A program made the position numbers and the translations under genes. A stretch of 64,000 nucleotides of DNA. It comes from Pandoraea vervacti. Its GTDB lineage: Bacteria; Pseudomonadota; Gammaproteobacteria; Burkholderiales; Burkholderiaceae. This document shows, piece after piece, positions 37,523-50,531 of the stretch. The DNA is taken from positions 2,356,001 through 2,420,000 of the forward strand of contig NZ_CP010897.2 in the NCBI RefSeq assembly GCF_000934605.2. Direction: 5' to 3'. Below the pieces are notes generated by a model. The model ran no database searches. It saw only the letters and a list, made by a program, of their open reading frames with translations, and was not told where the DNA came from. Each line of letters begins with the position of its first letter. The first letter of the stretch is position 1.

Positions 37523-38399
37523 TGTCCGGGACGGTGGCGAAGAAGTCGGTGGGGGTGCGTCCGAAGGTGCGTTTGAACATCGCGGAAAAGGCGCTCTGGC
37601 TTCGATAACCCAACTCGCGCGCGATACGGGCGAGCGGATAGCCTTTCGACGCGAGCGGAATCGCCTGGGCGAGCACTGCCTGCTGACGCCACTGCACGAA
37701 GCTCATATTCAGTTCCTGCCGGAACAGGCGCCCGATGGTCCGGGGGCTGGCGCCGGCATATCTTGCCCATTGGTCGAGCGTCCAGGCGCGGGCGGGATCG
37801 GCCAGCATCGCGTTGCACAGCGTGAGCAGTCGCTTGTCGCGCGGCAGCGGCACTTCGAGCGGTAGGGGCGACGCGCGGCGCAGTTCATCCAGAATCAGGC
37901 CACCGAGCATGTGTTCGCGAGGGGCATCGAGGTCGGCGGCGGGCACGTCGATGGCGGCGATCAGCTCACGCAGCAACGGCGAGACTTCCACGACACGGCA
38001 GTGATCGAGGCCGGGCGGGATAACGTCGGGATGCACGTACAACGTGCGCAGATAGGAGGGCTCGTTGACCAGCAGGCTATGCTCGATGTCGGGGGGGATC
38101 CAGATCGCGCGTGAGGGCGGCACGATCCATGCGGCATCCGCGACCGCGATCTGGATGACGCCGCGTGGCGTGTAGGCGACCTGCGCCCAGGCGTGGCGGT
38201 GATTGGGCACGCGAATGCCGTCGCGCAGCGCACGCGCACGCAAGCGCACCGGACGCGTTTGCGTCGGCGTGAAGGCCTCGGGCACGACATAGCTGTCGAA
38301 CGCGTTCTGCGCGGCGGGCGTTGACGCGGGCCCGCCCGGGGGTCCTACAGCGTCGGAAGGGGCGGGCGAATCGAACGGATCGGGCGCAAGATTCGGCAT
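37485..38399 (-). CDS. AraC-family transcriptional regulator with N-terminal cupin
   Basis: 304-residue regulator. The N-terminal cupin-like ligand domain includes RVPNHRHAWAQVAY and WIVPPSRAIWIPP. The C-terminal double HTH shows WTLDQWARYAGASPRTIGRLF and ARIARELGYRSQSAFSAMFKRTFG. I chose the ATG at 38399: a longer frame runs to 38504 but would overlap the divergent gene at 38473. It resembles regulators placed next to exporter genes; the DMT exporter nearby is a possible target, which is inference. Confidence 0.85.
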   Translation of the reverse strand: MPNLAPDPFDSPAPSDAVGPPGGPASTPAAQNAFDSYVVPEAFTPTQTRPVRLRARALRDGIRVPNHRHAWAQVAYTPRGVIQIAVADAAWIVPPSRAIWIPPDIEHSLLVNEPSYLRTLYVHPDVIPPGLDHCRVVEVSPLLRELIAAIDVPAADLDAPREHMLGGLILDELRRASPLPLEVPLPRDKRLLTLCNAMLADPARAWTLDQWARYAGASPRTIGRLFRQELNMSFVQWRQQAVLAQAIPLASKGYPLARIARELGYRSQSAFSAMFKRTFGRTPTDFFATVPDTTSVGTSGRIDD

Positions 38400-38472
38400 G
38401 GCGGGATCGCGACAATTGGGATTTTTGTAAGTGTAAACTCGTTGCCTGCCATCTTCGATCCGGACATCCTCA

Positions 38473-38937
38473 ATGACCACCGCAGCCCATGATCTGCCCC
38501 ACACCTGTGACCGTCAAAGCGGCGCTGTACATGTGTTTGTCTACGGCACCCTTCGGGCGGGCGAAATCAACGACATGATGCGTGCGGCCGAACGCCACGG
38601 CATTGCCGCACCGGTGTATGTCGGCACGTGCACGATGGGTGGGCGACTTTTCGACTTCGGCAGCTACCCCGGCATGGTGCCTGATGCGGCGGCGTCGGTG
38701 ACGGGCGACGTCTATCGGATCCCGGCAGCGCTAATTTCCGTGCTCGACGAAATCGAGGCGGTCTATCCCGGTGAGGCGGGATTGTTCGTGCGGGAGGTGC
38801 ACGACGTTTCGTGCGATGGCGCGACGTACCCGTGCATTGTCTACCCGGTGAGCGCCTCGGCCGTGGGCCACTTGCCGCAGATTCCGGGCGGCGACTGGGT
38901 CGCGTACCGTCGTGCCCGGGACGCGAGTGCGGCCTGA
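38473..38937 (+). CDS. Gamma-glutamylcyclotransferase (AIG2-like) family protein
   Basis: 154 residues with the family signature VFVYGTLRAGEIN near residue 21, GRLFDFGSYPGMV and an acidic catalytic candidate in VLDEIEAVYPGE. Related enzymes act on gamma-glutamyl amines or peptides; the substrate here is not known. Divergent from the AraC regulator across 73 bp. Confidence 0.82.
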   Translation: MTTAAHDLPHTCDRQSGAVHVFVYGTLRAGEINDMMRAAERHGIAAPVYVGTCTMGGRLFDFGSYPGMVPDAAASVTGDVYRIPAALISVLDEIEAVYPGEAGLFVREVHDVSCDGATYPCIVYPVSASAVGHLPQIPGGDWVAYRRARDASAA

Positions 38938-39046
38938 TTGCGCGATCGCCGCCATGTCCGATTATGACCAGCATTGAGCGCGTCGATGTGGGAGGATTCG
39001 CACATTCCGATGCTTTCAGGACGTCGTCTGCGCCGTCCTTCCGACC

Positions 39047-39958
39047 ATGCGTTCATCCGATATCGCCCGCCTGCTCACGCTCTCTGCCATCTGGGGAGCG
39101 AGCTTTCTTTTCATGCGCATCATTGTGCCGGCGCTCGGGCCGCTGCCCACCGCGTTCTTTCGCGTCACGTTAGGCGCCATCGGCCTGGCGCTCATCCTGC
39201 TGGCCATGCGCGTTCGTTGGGAGTTCAAAGGGCTGCTTGGCGCGTCGATGCTGCTCGGTGTCATCAACTCCGGCATCCCGTTCGTGATGTACTGTCTCGC
39301 GGCCCGCGTGCTTCCTGCCGGATACTCGGCGATTCTCAATGCGACCACGCCATTGATGGGCGTCGTCATCGGCACGCTATTTTTTCGTGAACGCCTGACC
39401 GGTGCCAAGAGCTGGGGCGTGGTGCTCGGTTTGGTCGGCGTGGCGGTGCTCACGCGCACGGGACCGGTCACGATGTCGGGGCCCGTGGTGATGGGCGCGC
39501 TTGCCTGCCTGGTCGCCACGTCCTGCTATGGGCTGGCCGGCTATCTCACCAAGCGCTGGATTACCGAGCGCGGTGGTCTCGATGCCAAGCTCGTGGCGTT
39601 TGGCAGCCAGTTGGGCGCGTCGGTCGTGCTGCTGCCGTTTTTCGGCTACGTGTCGGCCACCTCGGGCATGCCGGGCCCTGCGACCGGCGGGGTGTGGGCG
39701 GCGATGGCGGCGCTCGGCTTTCTATGCAGCGCGCTCGCCTACATGTTGTTCTTCCGCTTGATCGCCGATCTCGGACCGCTACGCTCACTGACCGTCACCT
39801 TCCTGATCCCGCCGTTCGGCGTGCTGTGGGGGGCCTTGTTCCTGAATGAAGCGGTCACGATGGCGCACGTCTTCGGCGGATGCTTCATCGCACTCGCTGT
39901 CTGGCTTGTGTGCAAGCCACCGAAGGTCGCCCCGTCCGCCAGCGGCGCTGCCTCGTAG
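39047..39958 (+). CDS. EamA-family drug/metabolite exporter
   Basis: 303-residue inner-membrane protein with ten predicted helices in two EamA repeats, the first from about residue 8 to 137 and the second from about 147 to 288. GASFLFMRIIVP and ALGFLCSALAYMLFFRLI fit DMT exporters; the FLIPPFGVLWGALFLNE segment is the usual end of repeat two. Substrate unknown. No good ribosome site is seen before the ATG. A strong terminator follows. Confidence 0.85.
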   Translation: MRSSDIARLLTLSAIWGASFLFMRIIVPALGPLPTAFFRVTLGAIGLALILLAMRVRWEFKGLLGASMLLGVINSGIPFVMYCLAARVLPAGYSAILNATTPLMGVVIGTLFFRERLTGAKSWGVVLGLVGVAVLTRTGPVTMSGPVVMGALACLVATSCYGLAGYLTKRWITERGGLDAKLVAFGSQLGASVVLLPFFGYVSATSGMPGPATGGVWAAMAALGFLCSALAYMLFFRLIADLGPLRSLTVTFLIPPFGVLWGALFLNEAVTMAHVFGGCFIALAVWLVCKPPKVAPSASGAAS

Positions 39959-40012
39959 CGATGCCGCCGCTGTGCGCCGATGGATCCGGATGGCGCACAA
40001 CAGACGCTGTGT

Positions 40013-40043
40013 AGGCCGATGACCTGTGTCATCGGCCTTTTTT
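40013..40043 (+). terminator. Intrinsic terminator after the EamA gene
   Basis: AGGCCGATGAC pairs perfectly with GTCATCGGCCT over CTGT, then six T. Confidence 0.92.
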
Positions 40044-40346
40044 CATGATGTGGAATGTCTTTGCGGTGCGTAAAAATTTGCGCTGCTTGGCACAACGCTG
40101 CAATTTCAGGAAGGGAAATTACGTTTCACATCAAGAAAATATTTATATAAGTGATTGAATTTAAAAAATAAAAAACTTTCACGTCCACCCTGATTCGTTC
40201 TGTTGCGTTGCGTGAGAAATCCCTAAACTCTTATACAAGACCTGCCGATTTGGAGACGCAAAAAGCGGTCAACCGCAGCGGCGACGATCCAACGGCAGCA
40301 AAAAGTCACCCTTTTTATTTGTATCGAGAAACCAGGAGAGATCATC
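40044..40346 (+). promoter_or_regulatory. AT-rich control region of aceA
   Basis: The sequence drops to very high A+T at 40132-40190, strikingly unlike the rest of the window. Upstream are two near-identical decamers, TTTGCGGTGC and TTTGCGCTGC. A possible promoter is TTGCGT (40208-40213), 18 bp, TATACA (40232-40237), giving a leader of about 100 nt. No gene is seen here. Confidence 0.5.
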
Positions 40347-41669
<1,323 letters not shown>

Positions 41670-41837
41670 CAGGGCTGAGGGAGGGCGCGACGCGCCTGCA
41701 GGCCGACGATGCGCGTGGGGGCACGTCGTCGGCACGTGGGAGGTGTCGCGTTCGGACCGCGCGTCCGGCTTATCCGGCCGGGGCAGCCCTGACGGCGTTC
41801 CCGTCGCGGTGAGGGTTGCGTTGCACGCCTGAACGAG

Positions 41838-41876
41838 AAAAGGCCCGCGAGCTTATCCGGCTCGTGGGCCTTTTTT
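41838..41876 (+). terminator. Intrinsic terminator after aceA
   Basis: AAAGGCCCGCGAGC pairs with GCTCGTGGGCCTTT (one G-T pair) over a 7-nt loop, followed by a T-run. With the A-run on its left side it may also stop the convergent usp transcript. Confidence 0.9.
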
Positions 41877-41956
41877 CATGGTGGGGGCAATGGATTTTCG
41901 GCCCGGTACGCGAGTCTTAGCCGCCACCGCACCGCCGACCTGGCGCTCGCTCAATG

Positions 41957-42394
41957 TCACCGATAGACGAGCACCGGGATCTTGGAGTGCACCAAAACGC
42001 GCTGTGTCTCACTGCCGAGCAGCAGGCTGGTGAGGCCGCGTCGGCCGTGGGAGGCCATCAGGATGACGTCGCAGCCGTGGCGCTCGGCAGCATCGATGAT
42101 GCCCAGATACGGCGCGGGAAAGGTGGAGCTGTCACGCGCGAAGGGCACACCCGCAGCGGCGGCGGCCTTCGCCAGTTCATCCAGATGCGCGCAGGCCTCT
42201 TCGGCAATCCGCTCGCTGAATGTGGTCGGTGCTTCGAGCACATATTCGCTGAACGGCGAGTAGGGGTACTCGGCAAGGCAACAATAGCCGGTGACTCTGG
42301 CATTGAGGGCACGCGCCAATTCCAGCCCACCCGTAACGGCTTTTTCGGAGAGTTCCGAGCCGTCCGTCGGAATGAGGATGTGGGTAAACAACAT
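41957..42394 (-). CDS. Universal stress protein, UspA family
   Basis: 145-residue single-domain protein. It starts MLFTHILIPTDGSELSEKAV and ends with the nucleotide-binding motif MASHGRRGLTSLLLGSE and VLVHSKIPVLVYR. GGGAGGT lies 3-4 bases before the ATG at 42394, so longer upstream starts are rejected. Monocistronic, with a promoter about 150 bases upstream. Confidence 0.9.
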   Translation of the reverse strand: MLFTHILIPTDGSELSEKAVTGGLELARALNARVTGYCCLAEYPYSPFSEYVLEAPTTFSERIAEEACAHLDELAKAAAAAGVPFARDSSTFPAPYLGIIDAAERHGCDVILMASHGRRGLTSLLLGSETQRVLVHSKIPVLVYR

Positions 42395-42752
42395 ATGACC
42401 TCCCGCAGTTGGCGTTGCTGAACACGCGTTCACAGGCTCGCGCAGGTATCACGATCTTGCACCCGGTCCGCGCGATGCTGCCTACGCTGCCATCGATGCG
42501 CTTGCCTGCACCAGGCGTCGCCCGCGAACCTCTCGCTTCGATTCTATGGCTTCGGCGCGCTGCAACAACAGGGGCAAACCCGACATGGCGCGCACCATTT
42601 GCTGCGTTGCCGCCGATGTCTCCGGTCAGGCCCAAGCCTGGTGCATCGGCATCCTGCAGATTCGCGCATGCGCACGGTAGCCGTGTCGTCCTCGATCGTA
42701 AGACGCACCGTCGGTGACAATCGTTCCTGCGGACCCGCCGCGCCCGCGTGCG
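42395..42752 (-). promoter_or_regulatory. Intergenic region with the usp promoter
   Basis: 358 bases between the second LysR gene and usp. On the minus strand TTGTTG (42568-42563), a 16-bp spacer and TAGAAT (42546-42541) form a plausible usp promoter with a leader near 140 nt. Open frames here have no family resemblance or ribosome site; I see no gene. Confidence 0.5.
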
Positions 42753-43694
42753 TCACAACGACGCGGGGGCTGCCGCGACATCCGGCATATCGTCCTGCCA
42801 ATATGCCGAGCTGCTGTAGTGATGCTTGAGATGGTCGATGAACAGACGTACCCGCAGCGGCAAATGCCGGCGTTGCGCAAAGACGGCGTGAATGCCGATG
42901 GGCGGGGCGGCGAACGCATCGAGCACGGTGAGCAGACGACCGGCGCGAATATCGTCGCCGACTTCCCACCAGGAGCGCCATGCCAGTCCGTAGCCGTCCA
43001 GACACCAGTCGTGCAGAACGGCGCCGTCGGTACATTCCATCGAACCGTTCACGCGGATGGTGACGACCTTGCCATCCTGCGCGAAGGTCCAGCCGCGCTG
43101 CTGATTGGCTGTCGAGCCGAACGCGAGGCAGTTGTGACGGGCGAGTGCCTCCAGCGATTCGGGACGTCCGTGCTTGGCCAGATAGGCGGGCGCCGCCACG
43201 CAGACGCGCCGGTTGTCCCCCAGGCGCACCGACACGAGACTGGAGTCCGGCAATTCGCCCAGTCGGACGGCGCAGTCGAAGCCCTCGTTGACCAGATCCA
43301 CGAGCCGGTCGGAGAGATCGAGTGTCGCGCTCACATCCGGATGCGCCTCGATGAACACCGGCAGCAGGGGAGCCACGTGCCGCCGTCCGAACCCGGCCGG
43401 GGCCGAGAGCCGGAGGTGACCGCTGGCCTTCACGCCGCCGGCCGACACGGCGGCTTCGGCGTTGTGCATGTCGTTGAGGATTCGCTGGCACTCTTCGAGG
43501 AACGCCGATCCTTCGAATGTGAGCGTGACGCGCCGGGTTGTGCGCACGAGCAGCTTGACCCCCAGCCGATACTCCAGGGCGTCGATGCGCCGTCCGATGA
43601 CCGCCGGCGCCACGCCTTCGAGCGTGGCTGCGGCCGACAGACTGCCCTTGGCAGCGACAGCAACGAAGGTTTCGATTTGTTTGAAGCGATCCAT
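42753..43694 (-). CDS. LysR-family regulator beside aceB, paralogue of the gcl-linked one
   Basis: 313-residue LysR protein, collinear with the regulator at 6386-7297: the start MDRFKQIETFV is identical, as are GRRIDALE, the sequence HNCLAF and the QQRGW segment. HTH in residues 1-60, ligand domain beyond residue 90. Divergent from malate synthase, so probably its regulator. The start has no Shine-Dalgarno sequence; a CATAAT box lies 7 bases upstream, suggesting a leaderless message. Confidence 0.85.
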   Translation of the reverse strand: MDRFKQIETFVAVAAKGSLSAAATLEGVAPAVIGRRIDALEYRLGVKLLVRTTRRVTLTFEGSAFLEECQRILNDMHNAEAAVSAGGVKASGHLRLSAPAGFGRRHVAPLLPVFIEAHPDVSATLDLSDRLVDLVNEGFDCAVRLGELPDSSLVSVRLGDNRRVCVAAPAYLAKHGRPESLEALARHNCLAFGSTANQQRGWTFAQDGKVVTIRVNGSMECTDGAVLHDWCLDGYGLAWRSWWEVGDDIRAGRLLTVLDAFAAPPIGIHAVFAQRRHLPLRVRLFIDHLKHHYSSSAYWQDDMPDVAAAPASL

Positions 43695-43701
43695 GACGCG
43701 G

Positions 43702-43749
43702 ATTATGTACTAAAAAGTCATAGATAAAGTGATTTTCATGCATCTTTAT
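43702..43749. promoter_or_regulatory. lysR promoter and dyad operator between lysR and aceB
   Basis: On the minus strand CATAAT (43707-43702) precedes the lysR ATG by 7 bases. Just beyond, ATAAAG (43724-43729) and CTTTAT (43744-43749) form an inverted repeat with 14 bases between, extended by flanking CAT/ATG matches. This fits a LysR operator next to its own promoter. The region is AT-rich. Confidence 0.5.
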
Positions 43750-43934
43750 GATGATTGGCTTCAATAATAAAATCGACCCGTCAATGCTGCCGGACCTTGT
43801 TGTCCCTGTTGTTCGCGGCATTGACGGGAGCGCGCGCCTGACACGCCCGACGAGGCTGCAGGCCCCGTGCAAAGCCCCTGATGTCCTTCCTTGCGGCGCG
43901 CTCCTTACATAAAACAAGCTGTTGGAGATCCCTG

Positions 43935-45530
43935 ATGCCTTTGACTTTGCCCTCCGGCATGCAACTGCATGTTGACGCCGCCGATATCCGTGCCGAATAC
44001 GAGGCGATCCTGACGCCCGACGCGCTGGCCTTCCTCGCCAAGCTGCACCGGGCGTTCGAATCACAGCGACAGACGCTGCTCGCCGCGCGTGAAGCGCGCG
44101 TCGCACGACTGGACGCGGGTGAGGTGCCCGACTTTCTGCCCGAGACGCAGGCGATTCGCGATGGCGACTGGCGCATTGCGCCGCTGCCGCCGGCGCTGCA
44201 ATGCCGCCGCGTGGAAATCACGGGGCCGGTCGAGCGCAAGATGATCATCAACGCGCTGAACTCGGGGGCGGACAGCTACATGACCGACTTCGAGGACTCG
44301 AACACGCCGAATTGGCACAATCAGCTCCAGGGCCACATCAACGTGCGCGACGCGGTGCGCGGCACCATCAGTCTCGAGCAAAACGGCAAGCAGTACCGAC
44401 TGAACGACAAGGTCGCCACGCTGATCGTGCGCCCGCGCGGCTGGCATCTGGATGAGAAGCATGTGAGCGTGGACGGCGTGCGCATGTCGGGCAGCCTGTT
44501 CGACTTCGGTCTGCATTGCTTTCACAACGCCAAGGCGTCGCTCGAACGTGGCTTCGGCCCTTATTACTATCTGCCGAAGCTGGAGAGCCATCTCGAAGCG
44601 CGTCTGTGGAACGACGTGTTCGTGCTCGCACAGAACGAACTCGGCATCGCGCAAGGCACGATCAAGGCGACGGTGCTCGTCGAGACGATTCTCGCGGCGT
44701 TCGAAATGGACGAGATCCTGTACGAGCTGCGCGAACATAGTTCGGGTCTGAATGCGGGTCGTTGGGATTACATCTTCTCGTGCATCAAAAAGTTCAAGGT
44801 CGACGCCGACTTCTGTCTGGCTGAGCGCAGCCGCATCAACATGACGGTGCCGTTCATGCGCGCCTATGCACTGTTGCTCCTCAAGACCTGCCATCGCCGC
44901 AATGCCCCGGCCATTGGCGGCATGAGCGCCCTGATTCCCATCAAGCACGACCCGGAAGCCAACGAGAAGGCCATGGCCGGCATTCGTGGCGACAAGGCGC
45001 GCGATGCGACCGACGGCTACGACGGCGGCTGGGTCGCGCATCCGGGGCTCGTGCCGGTGGCGATGGCAGAGTTCGTGAAGGTGCTGGGCGAGCGTCCGAA
45101 CCAGATCGACAAGCAGCGCGACGATGTGAACGTCAAAGGGCGCGACCTGCTGGAATTCAAGCCGGAAGCGCCGATCACGGAAGCGGGGCTGCGCAACAAC
45201 ATCAACGTCGGCATCCACTATCTGGGGGCATGGCTCGCGGGCAACGGCTGCGTGCCCATCCACAATCTGATGGAAGATGCCGCCACGGCCGAGATTTCGC
45301 GCTCGCAGGTGTGGCAGTGGATTCGCTCGCCGAAGGGCAAGCTCGAAGATGGCCGCAAGGTTACCGCCGAGCTGGTGCGCGAACTGATTCCGCAGGAGCT
45401 CGCCAACATCAAGGAACTCGTGGGGCAGGTGGCGCCGACGTACGACCGCGCGGCCGTGATCTTCGAGCAGATGAGCACGAGCGAGGACTTCGTCGATTTC
45501 CTCACGCTGCCGCTGTACGAAGAGGTTTGA
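43935..45530 (+). CDS. aceB: Malate synthase A
   Basis: Condenses glyoxylate with acetyl-CoA to malate, second enzyme of the glyoxylate shunt. 531 residues. TGPVERKMIINALNSGADSY and MTDFEDSNTPNW form the active-site region; the PROSITE-type signature is EHSSGLNAGRWDYIFS. GGAG lies 7-8 bases before the ATG at 43935. Divergent from its presumed LysR regulator; a terminator follows. Confidence 0.96.
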   Translation: MPLTLPSGMQLHVDAADIRAEYEAILTPDALAFLAKLHRAFESQRQTLLAAREARVARLDAGEVPDFLPETQAIRDGDWRIAPLPPALQCRRVEITGPVERKMIINALNSGADSYMTDFEDSNTPNWHNQLQGHINVRDAVRGTISLEQNGKQYRLNDKVATLIVRPRGWHLDEKHVSVDGVRMSGSLFDFGLHCFHNAKASLERGFGPYYYLPKLESHLEARLWNDVFVLAQNELGIAQGTIKATVLVETILAAFEMDEILYELREHSSGLNAGRWDYIFSCIKKFKVDADFCLAERSRINMTVPFMRAYALLLLKTCHRRNAPAIGGMSALIPIKHDPEANEKAMAGIRGDKARDATDGYDGGWVAHPGLVPVAMAEFVKVLGERPNQIDKQRDDVNVKGRDLLEFKPEAPITEAGLRNNINVGIHYLGAWLAGNGCVPIHNLMEDAATAEISRSQVWQWIRSPKGKLEDGRKVTAELVRELIPQELANIKELVGQVAPTYDRAAVIFEQMSTSEDFVDFLTLPLYEEV

Positions 45531-45611
45531 TGGACAGTTGGCAGGTTTGACGGCTTCGAGATATTTCGCACGCCAGCCGACTTTCGCGGGCGATGTCCGG
45601 CAAGACGCCGC

Positions 45612-45642
45612 AATGGGACGATGGTGACATCGTCCCATTTTG
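45612..45642 (+). terminator. Intrinsic terminator after aceB
   Basis: A 12-bp perfect stem (AATGGGACGATG / CATCGTCCCATT) with loop GTGA and a short T-run. Confidence 0.85.
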
Positions 45643-45655
45643 CTTTTGGCTTGCT

Positions 45656-45684
45656 TTGTCTTGTTTGAGGCACCGCGCTACACT
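45656..45684 (+). promoter_or_regulatory. Promoter of proline iminopeptidase gene
   Basis: TTGTCT (45656-45661), a 17-bp spacer, TACACT (45679-45684); leader near 85 nt. Confidence 0.5.
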
Positions 45685-45698
45685 GAACTTTGACGTAG

Positions 45699-46841
<1,143 letters not shown>

Positions 46842-46885
46842 CGAGTGAGCGGCCGGCCGCACGCCATCATCGGCGCTGAAAAACG

Positions 46886-46926
46886 AAAACCCCTGCATCG
46901 ACAACCGTCAGTGCAGGGGTTTTTTG
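46886..46926. terminator. Bidirectional terminator between pip and the DEAD-box helicase gene
   Basis: AAAACCCCTGC pairs with GCAGGGGTTTT around a 16-nt loop, with T-runs on both strands, between two convergent genes. Confidence 0.85.
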
Positions 46927-46992
46927 TGCGCCGTGGCGCGTGTCGCTGTGCGCGAGATCCGAGCGATTCAGATCTCGCCGGCACTGGGTGGC

Positions 46993-48831
<1,839 letters not shown>

Positions 48832-49097
48832 GAATCCTCTTGCGGATTGTAAGGTTATGTCGGGGCGTTGGCGCCAATCGGCAAACCCAATTCGTCGCAA
48901 GCAGGAAGCAAATCGCGGATGGGGCAGAAAGCGGATCGAAATCCGTATCGTAAGCCAGGGGACGGTGGCGGGTCGTTCCTAGGAACGCCAGTACCGGCAA
49001 GAACTACAGCGGCTTATCACAGGATTGGGGCAAAACGCGGTTTTTCGTCGCCACACGGGAATTACATTGGGTCCAGCGAGACGAAGCGCGCATTATA
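48832..49097 (-). promoter_or_regulatory. Promoter and ~255-nt leader of the helicase gene
   Basis: On the minus strand a perfect TATAAT lies at 49097-49092 in an AT-rich patch, giving a start near 49085 and a leader of about 255 nt. The leader holds a 14-bp perfect palindrome CGTTCCTAGGAACG (48974-48987) and TTGGCGCCAA (48868-48877). No open frame with a ribosome site is seen. The remaining bases to 49254 hold nothing recognisable. Confidence 0.5.
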
Positions 49098-49254
49098 TAC
49101 CCATTTTTTGGAAAATGCACGTTCGGATTTGCACGTAGTGGAGAAGCCTTGCCAGGCGGCGATTCGCCAAGGGTATGCGGCGCTGGCGTCGCCCGGTTTT
49201 GAGAGATGTCTTGGGCACATGCGATCGCGCTAGGTCGCACGCCATGCGCCCGAT

Positions 49255-49260
49255 TACAAT
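49255..49260 (+). promoter_or_regulatory. tsaB -10 box, predicted leaderless
   Basis: TACAAT ends 6 bases before the tsaB ATG at 49267. The -35 is weak (TAGGTC at 49231-49236). No Shine-Dalgarno sequence. Confidence 0.5.
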
Positions 49261-49266
49261 AGCGCC

Positions 49267-50052
49267 ATGTCTTCGATTACGCTTCTCGCCCTCGATACCT
49301 CCACCGAGTTCTGCTCGGTTGCCGTGTACCGTCACGATCCTGCCAGTCAAGCGAGCGCGCTCGTCGTCGAGCGCCATCTCGATACCGGCCCTGTCTCCAG
49401 TACCCATATTCTTCCTGCGGCCCGCGAAGTGCTTCGCGAGGCCGGCGTGACGCTGGCGCAATGCGATGCCATCGCCTTTGGCGCCGGTCCCGGCTCGTTT
49501 ACCGGGTTGCGCACCGCCTGCGGCGTCGCTCAGGGGCTCGCCTTTGGTGCCGGACTGCCGGTCGTGCCGGTCGGCACGCTCCTTGCCTGCGCGCAGGCCG
49601 CCCGTGCCATGCGCGTCGGTACCGGGCGTGTGCTCGTTGCGCTCGACGCGCGCATGAACGAGGCCTATTGGGCCGATTATCAATGGGATGACGTTCGTGG
49701 CGACTGGCGCGAGGTTCAGGCGCCATCGCTCGACGCTGCGGAGCAGGTGCGCGCACCGGACGCCGAATTCGTTGTTGCCGGTAACGCCGTCACGGCCTTC
49801 GGAGAACGTTTGCAGGCGAGCGCCCGGGCGCTCGCCGTGCTGGCCGACGCCATGCCGCGCGCCCGTTACGTCGCCGAGTTGGCGGCGCGGGCGTTTGCGC
49901 GCGGCGAGGCCATTGCGGCCGATCAGGCGATGCCCGTCTACATTCGCAACAAGGTGGCGCAAACGACCGCCGAACGCGAGGCGATCAAGCAGGCGGCGAG
50001 TCAGGCGGCAGCGCCGAGCGCGCCGCCGGCCAATGGCAAGGGAGCGTCCTGA
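49267..50052 (+). CDS. tsaB: tRNA threonylcarbamoyladenosine synthesis protein TsaB
   Basis: Partner of TsaD and TsaE in making t6A at position 37 of tRNAs. 261 residues, ASKHA fold. LLALDTSTEFCSVAVYR at the start, HILPAAREVL, AFGAGPGSFTGLRTACGVAQG and, near the end, PVYIRNKVAQTTAERE. The last 30 residues are an Ala/Gln-rich extension. Its stop and the rimI start share one base (TGATG), so translation is coupled. Confidence 0.95.
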   Translation: MSSITLLALDTSTEFCSVAVYRHDPASQASALVVERHLDTGPVSSTHILPAAREVLREAGVTLAQCDAIAFGAGPGSFTGLRTACGVAQGLAFGAGLPVVPVGTLLACAQAARAMRVGTGRVLVALDARMNEAYWADYQWDDVRGDWREVQAPSLDAAEQVRAPDAEFVVAGNAVTAFGERLQASARALAVLADAMPRARYVAELAARAFARGEAIAADQAMPVYIRNKVAQTTAEREAIKQAASQAAAPSAPPANGKGAS

Positions 50053-50531
50053 TGCGTCAGGCCGGACCGAACCATTATTCGCCCATGACGCTGGCCGATC
50101 TCGATGAAGTCGTCGCGATCGAAGTGCGGGCGTATCCGTTTCCCTGGACGCGTCAGAACTTCGCCGACTCGCTCGACGCGGGGCACCATGGTGTTTGCCT
50201 GCGGGCCGTCGACGGCACGTTGCTCGGCTATTTTTTGCTGATGCCCGTGGTCGACGAGTCGCATCTGCTCAATGTCTGTGTCGCGCCTGAAATGCAGGGT
50301 AACGGGCTGGGCGTGCAATTGCTGCAAGAAGTGGTGCGTGTCTCGCGAGCGCTGGGCATGGGCGGCGTGCTGCTGGAGGTGCGTCCGTCGAACATGCGCG
50401 CACTGCGCATTTATGAGCGTTTCGGTTTCGAGCAGATCGGCCGACGCAAGGGATACTATCCGGCGAGCGGGCGTCGTGAAGACGCTATCGTGATGCGCCT
50501 GTCGTGGGAGACCGATCGTGCCGTGGCCTAA
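50052..50531 (+). CDS. rimI: Ribosomal protein S18 alanine N-acetyltransferase
   Basis: GNAT enzyme that acetylates the N-terminus of S18. 159 residues. VRAYPFPWTRQNFADSL and the acetyl-CoA loop VAPEMQGNGLGVQLL are RimI-typical; EVRPSNMRALRIYERFGF is also present. Overlaps tsaB by one base and the glycosylase gene by 14. Confidence 0.93.
   Translation: MRQAGPNHYSPMTLADLDEVVAIEVRAYPFPWTRQNFADSLDAGHHGVCLRAVDGTLLGYFLLMPVVDESHLLNVCVAPEMQGNGLGVQLLQEVVRVSRALGMGGVLLEVRPSNMRALRIYERFGFEQIGRRKGYYPASGRREDAIVMRLSWETDRAVA

Noticed and set aside
42409..42717. Possible small gene in the usp-lysR spacer
   Set aside because: No ribosome site, no recognisable family and Arg/Ala/Pro-rich translation typical of non-coding GC-rich DNA.
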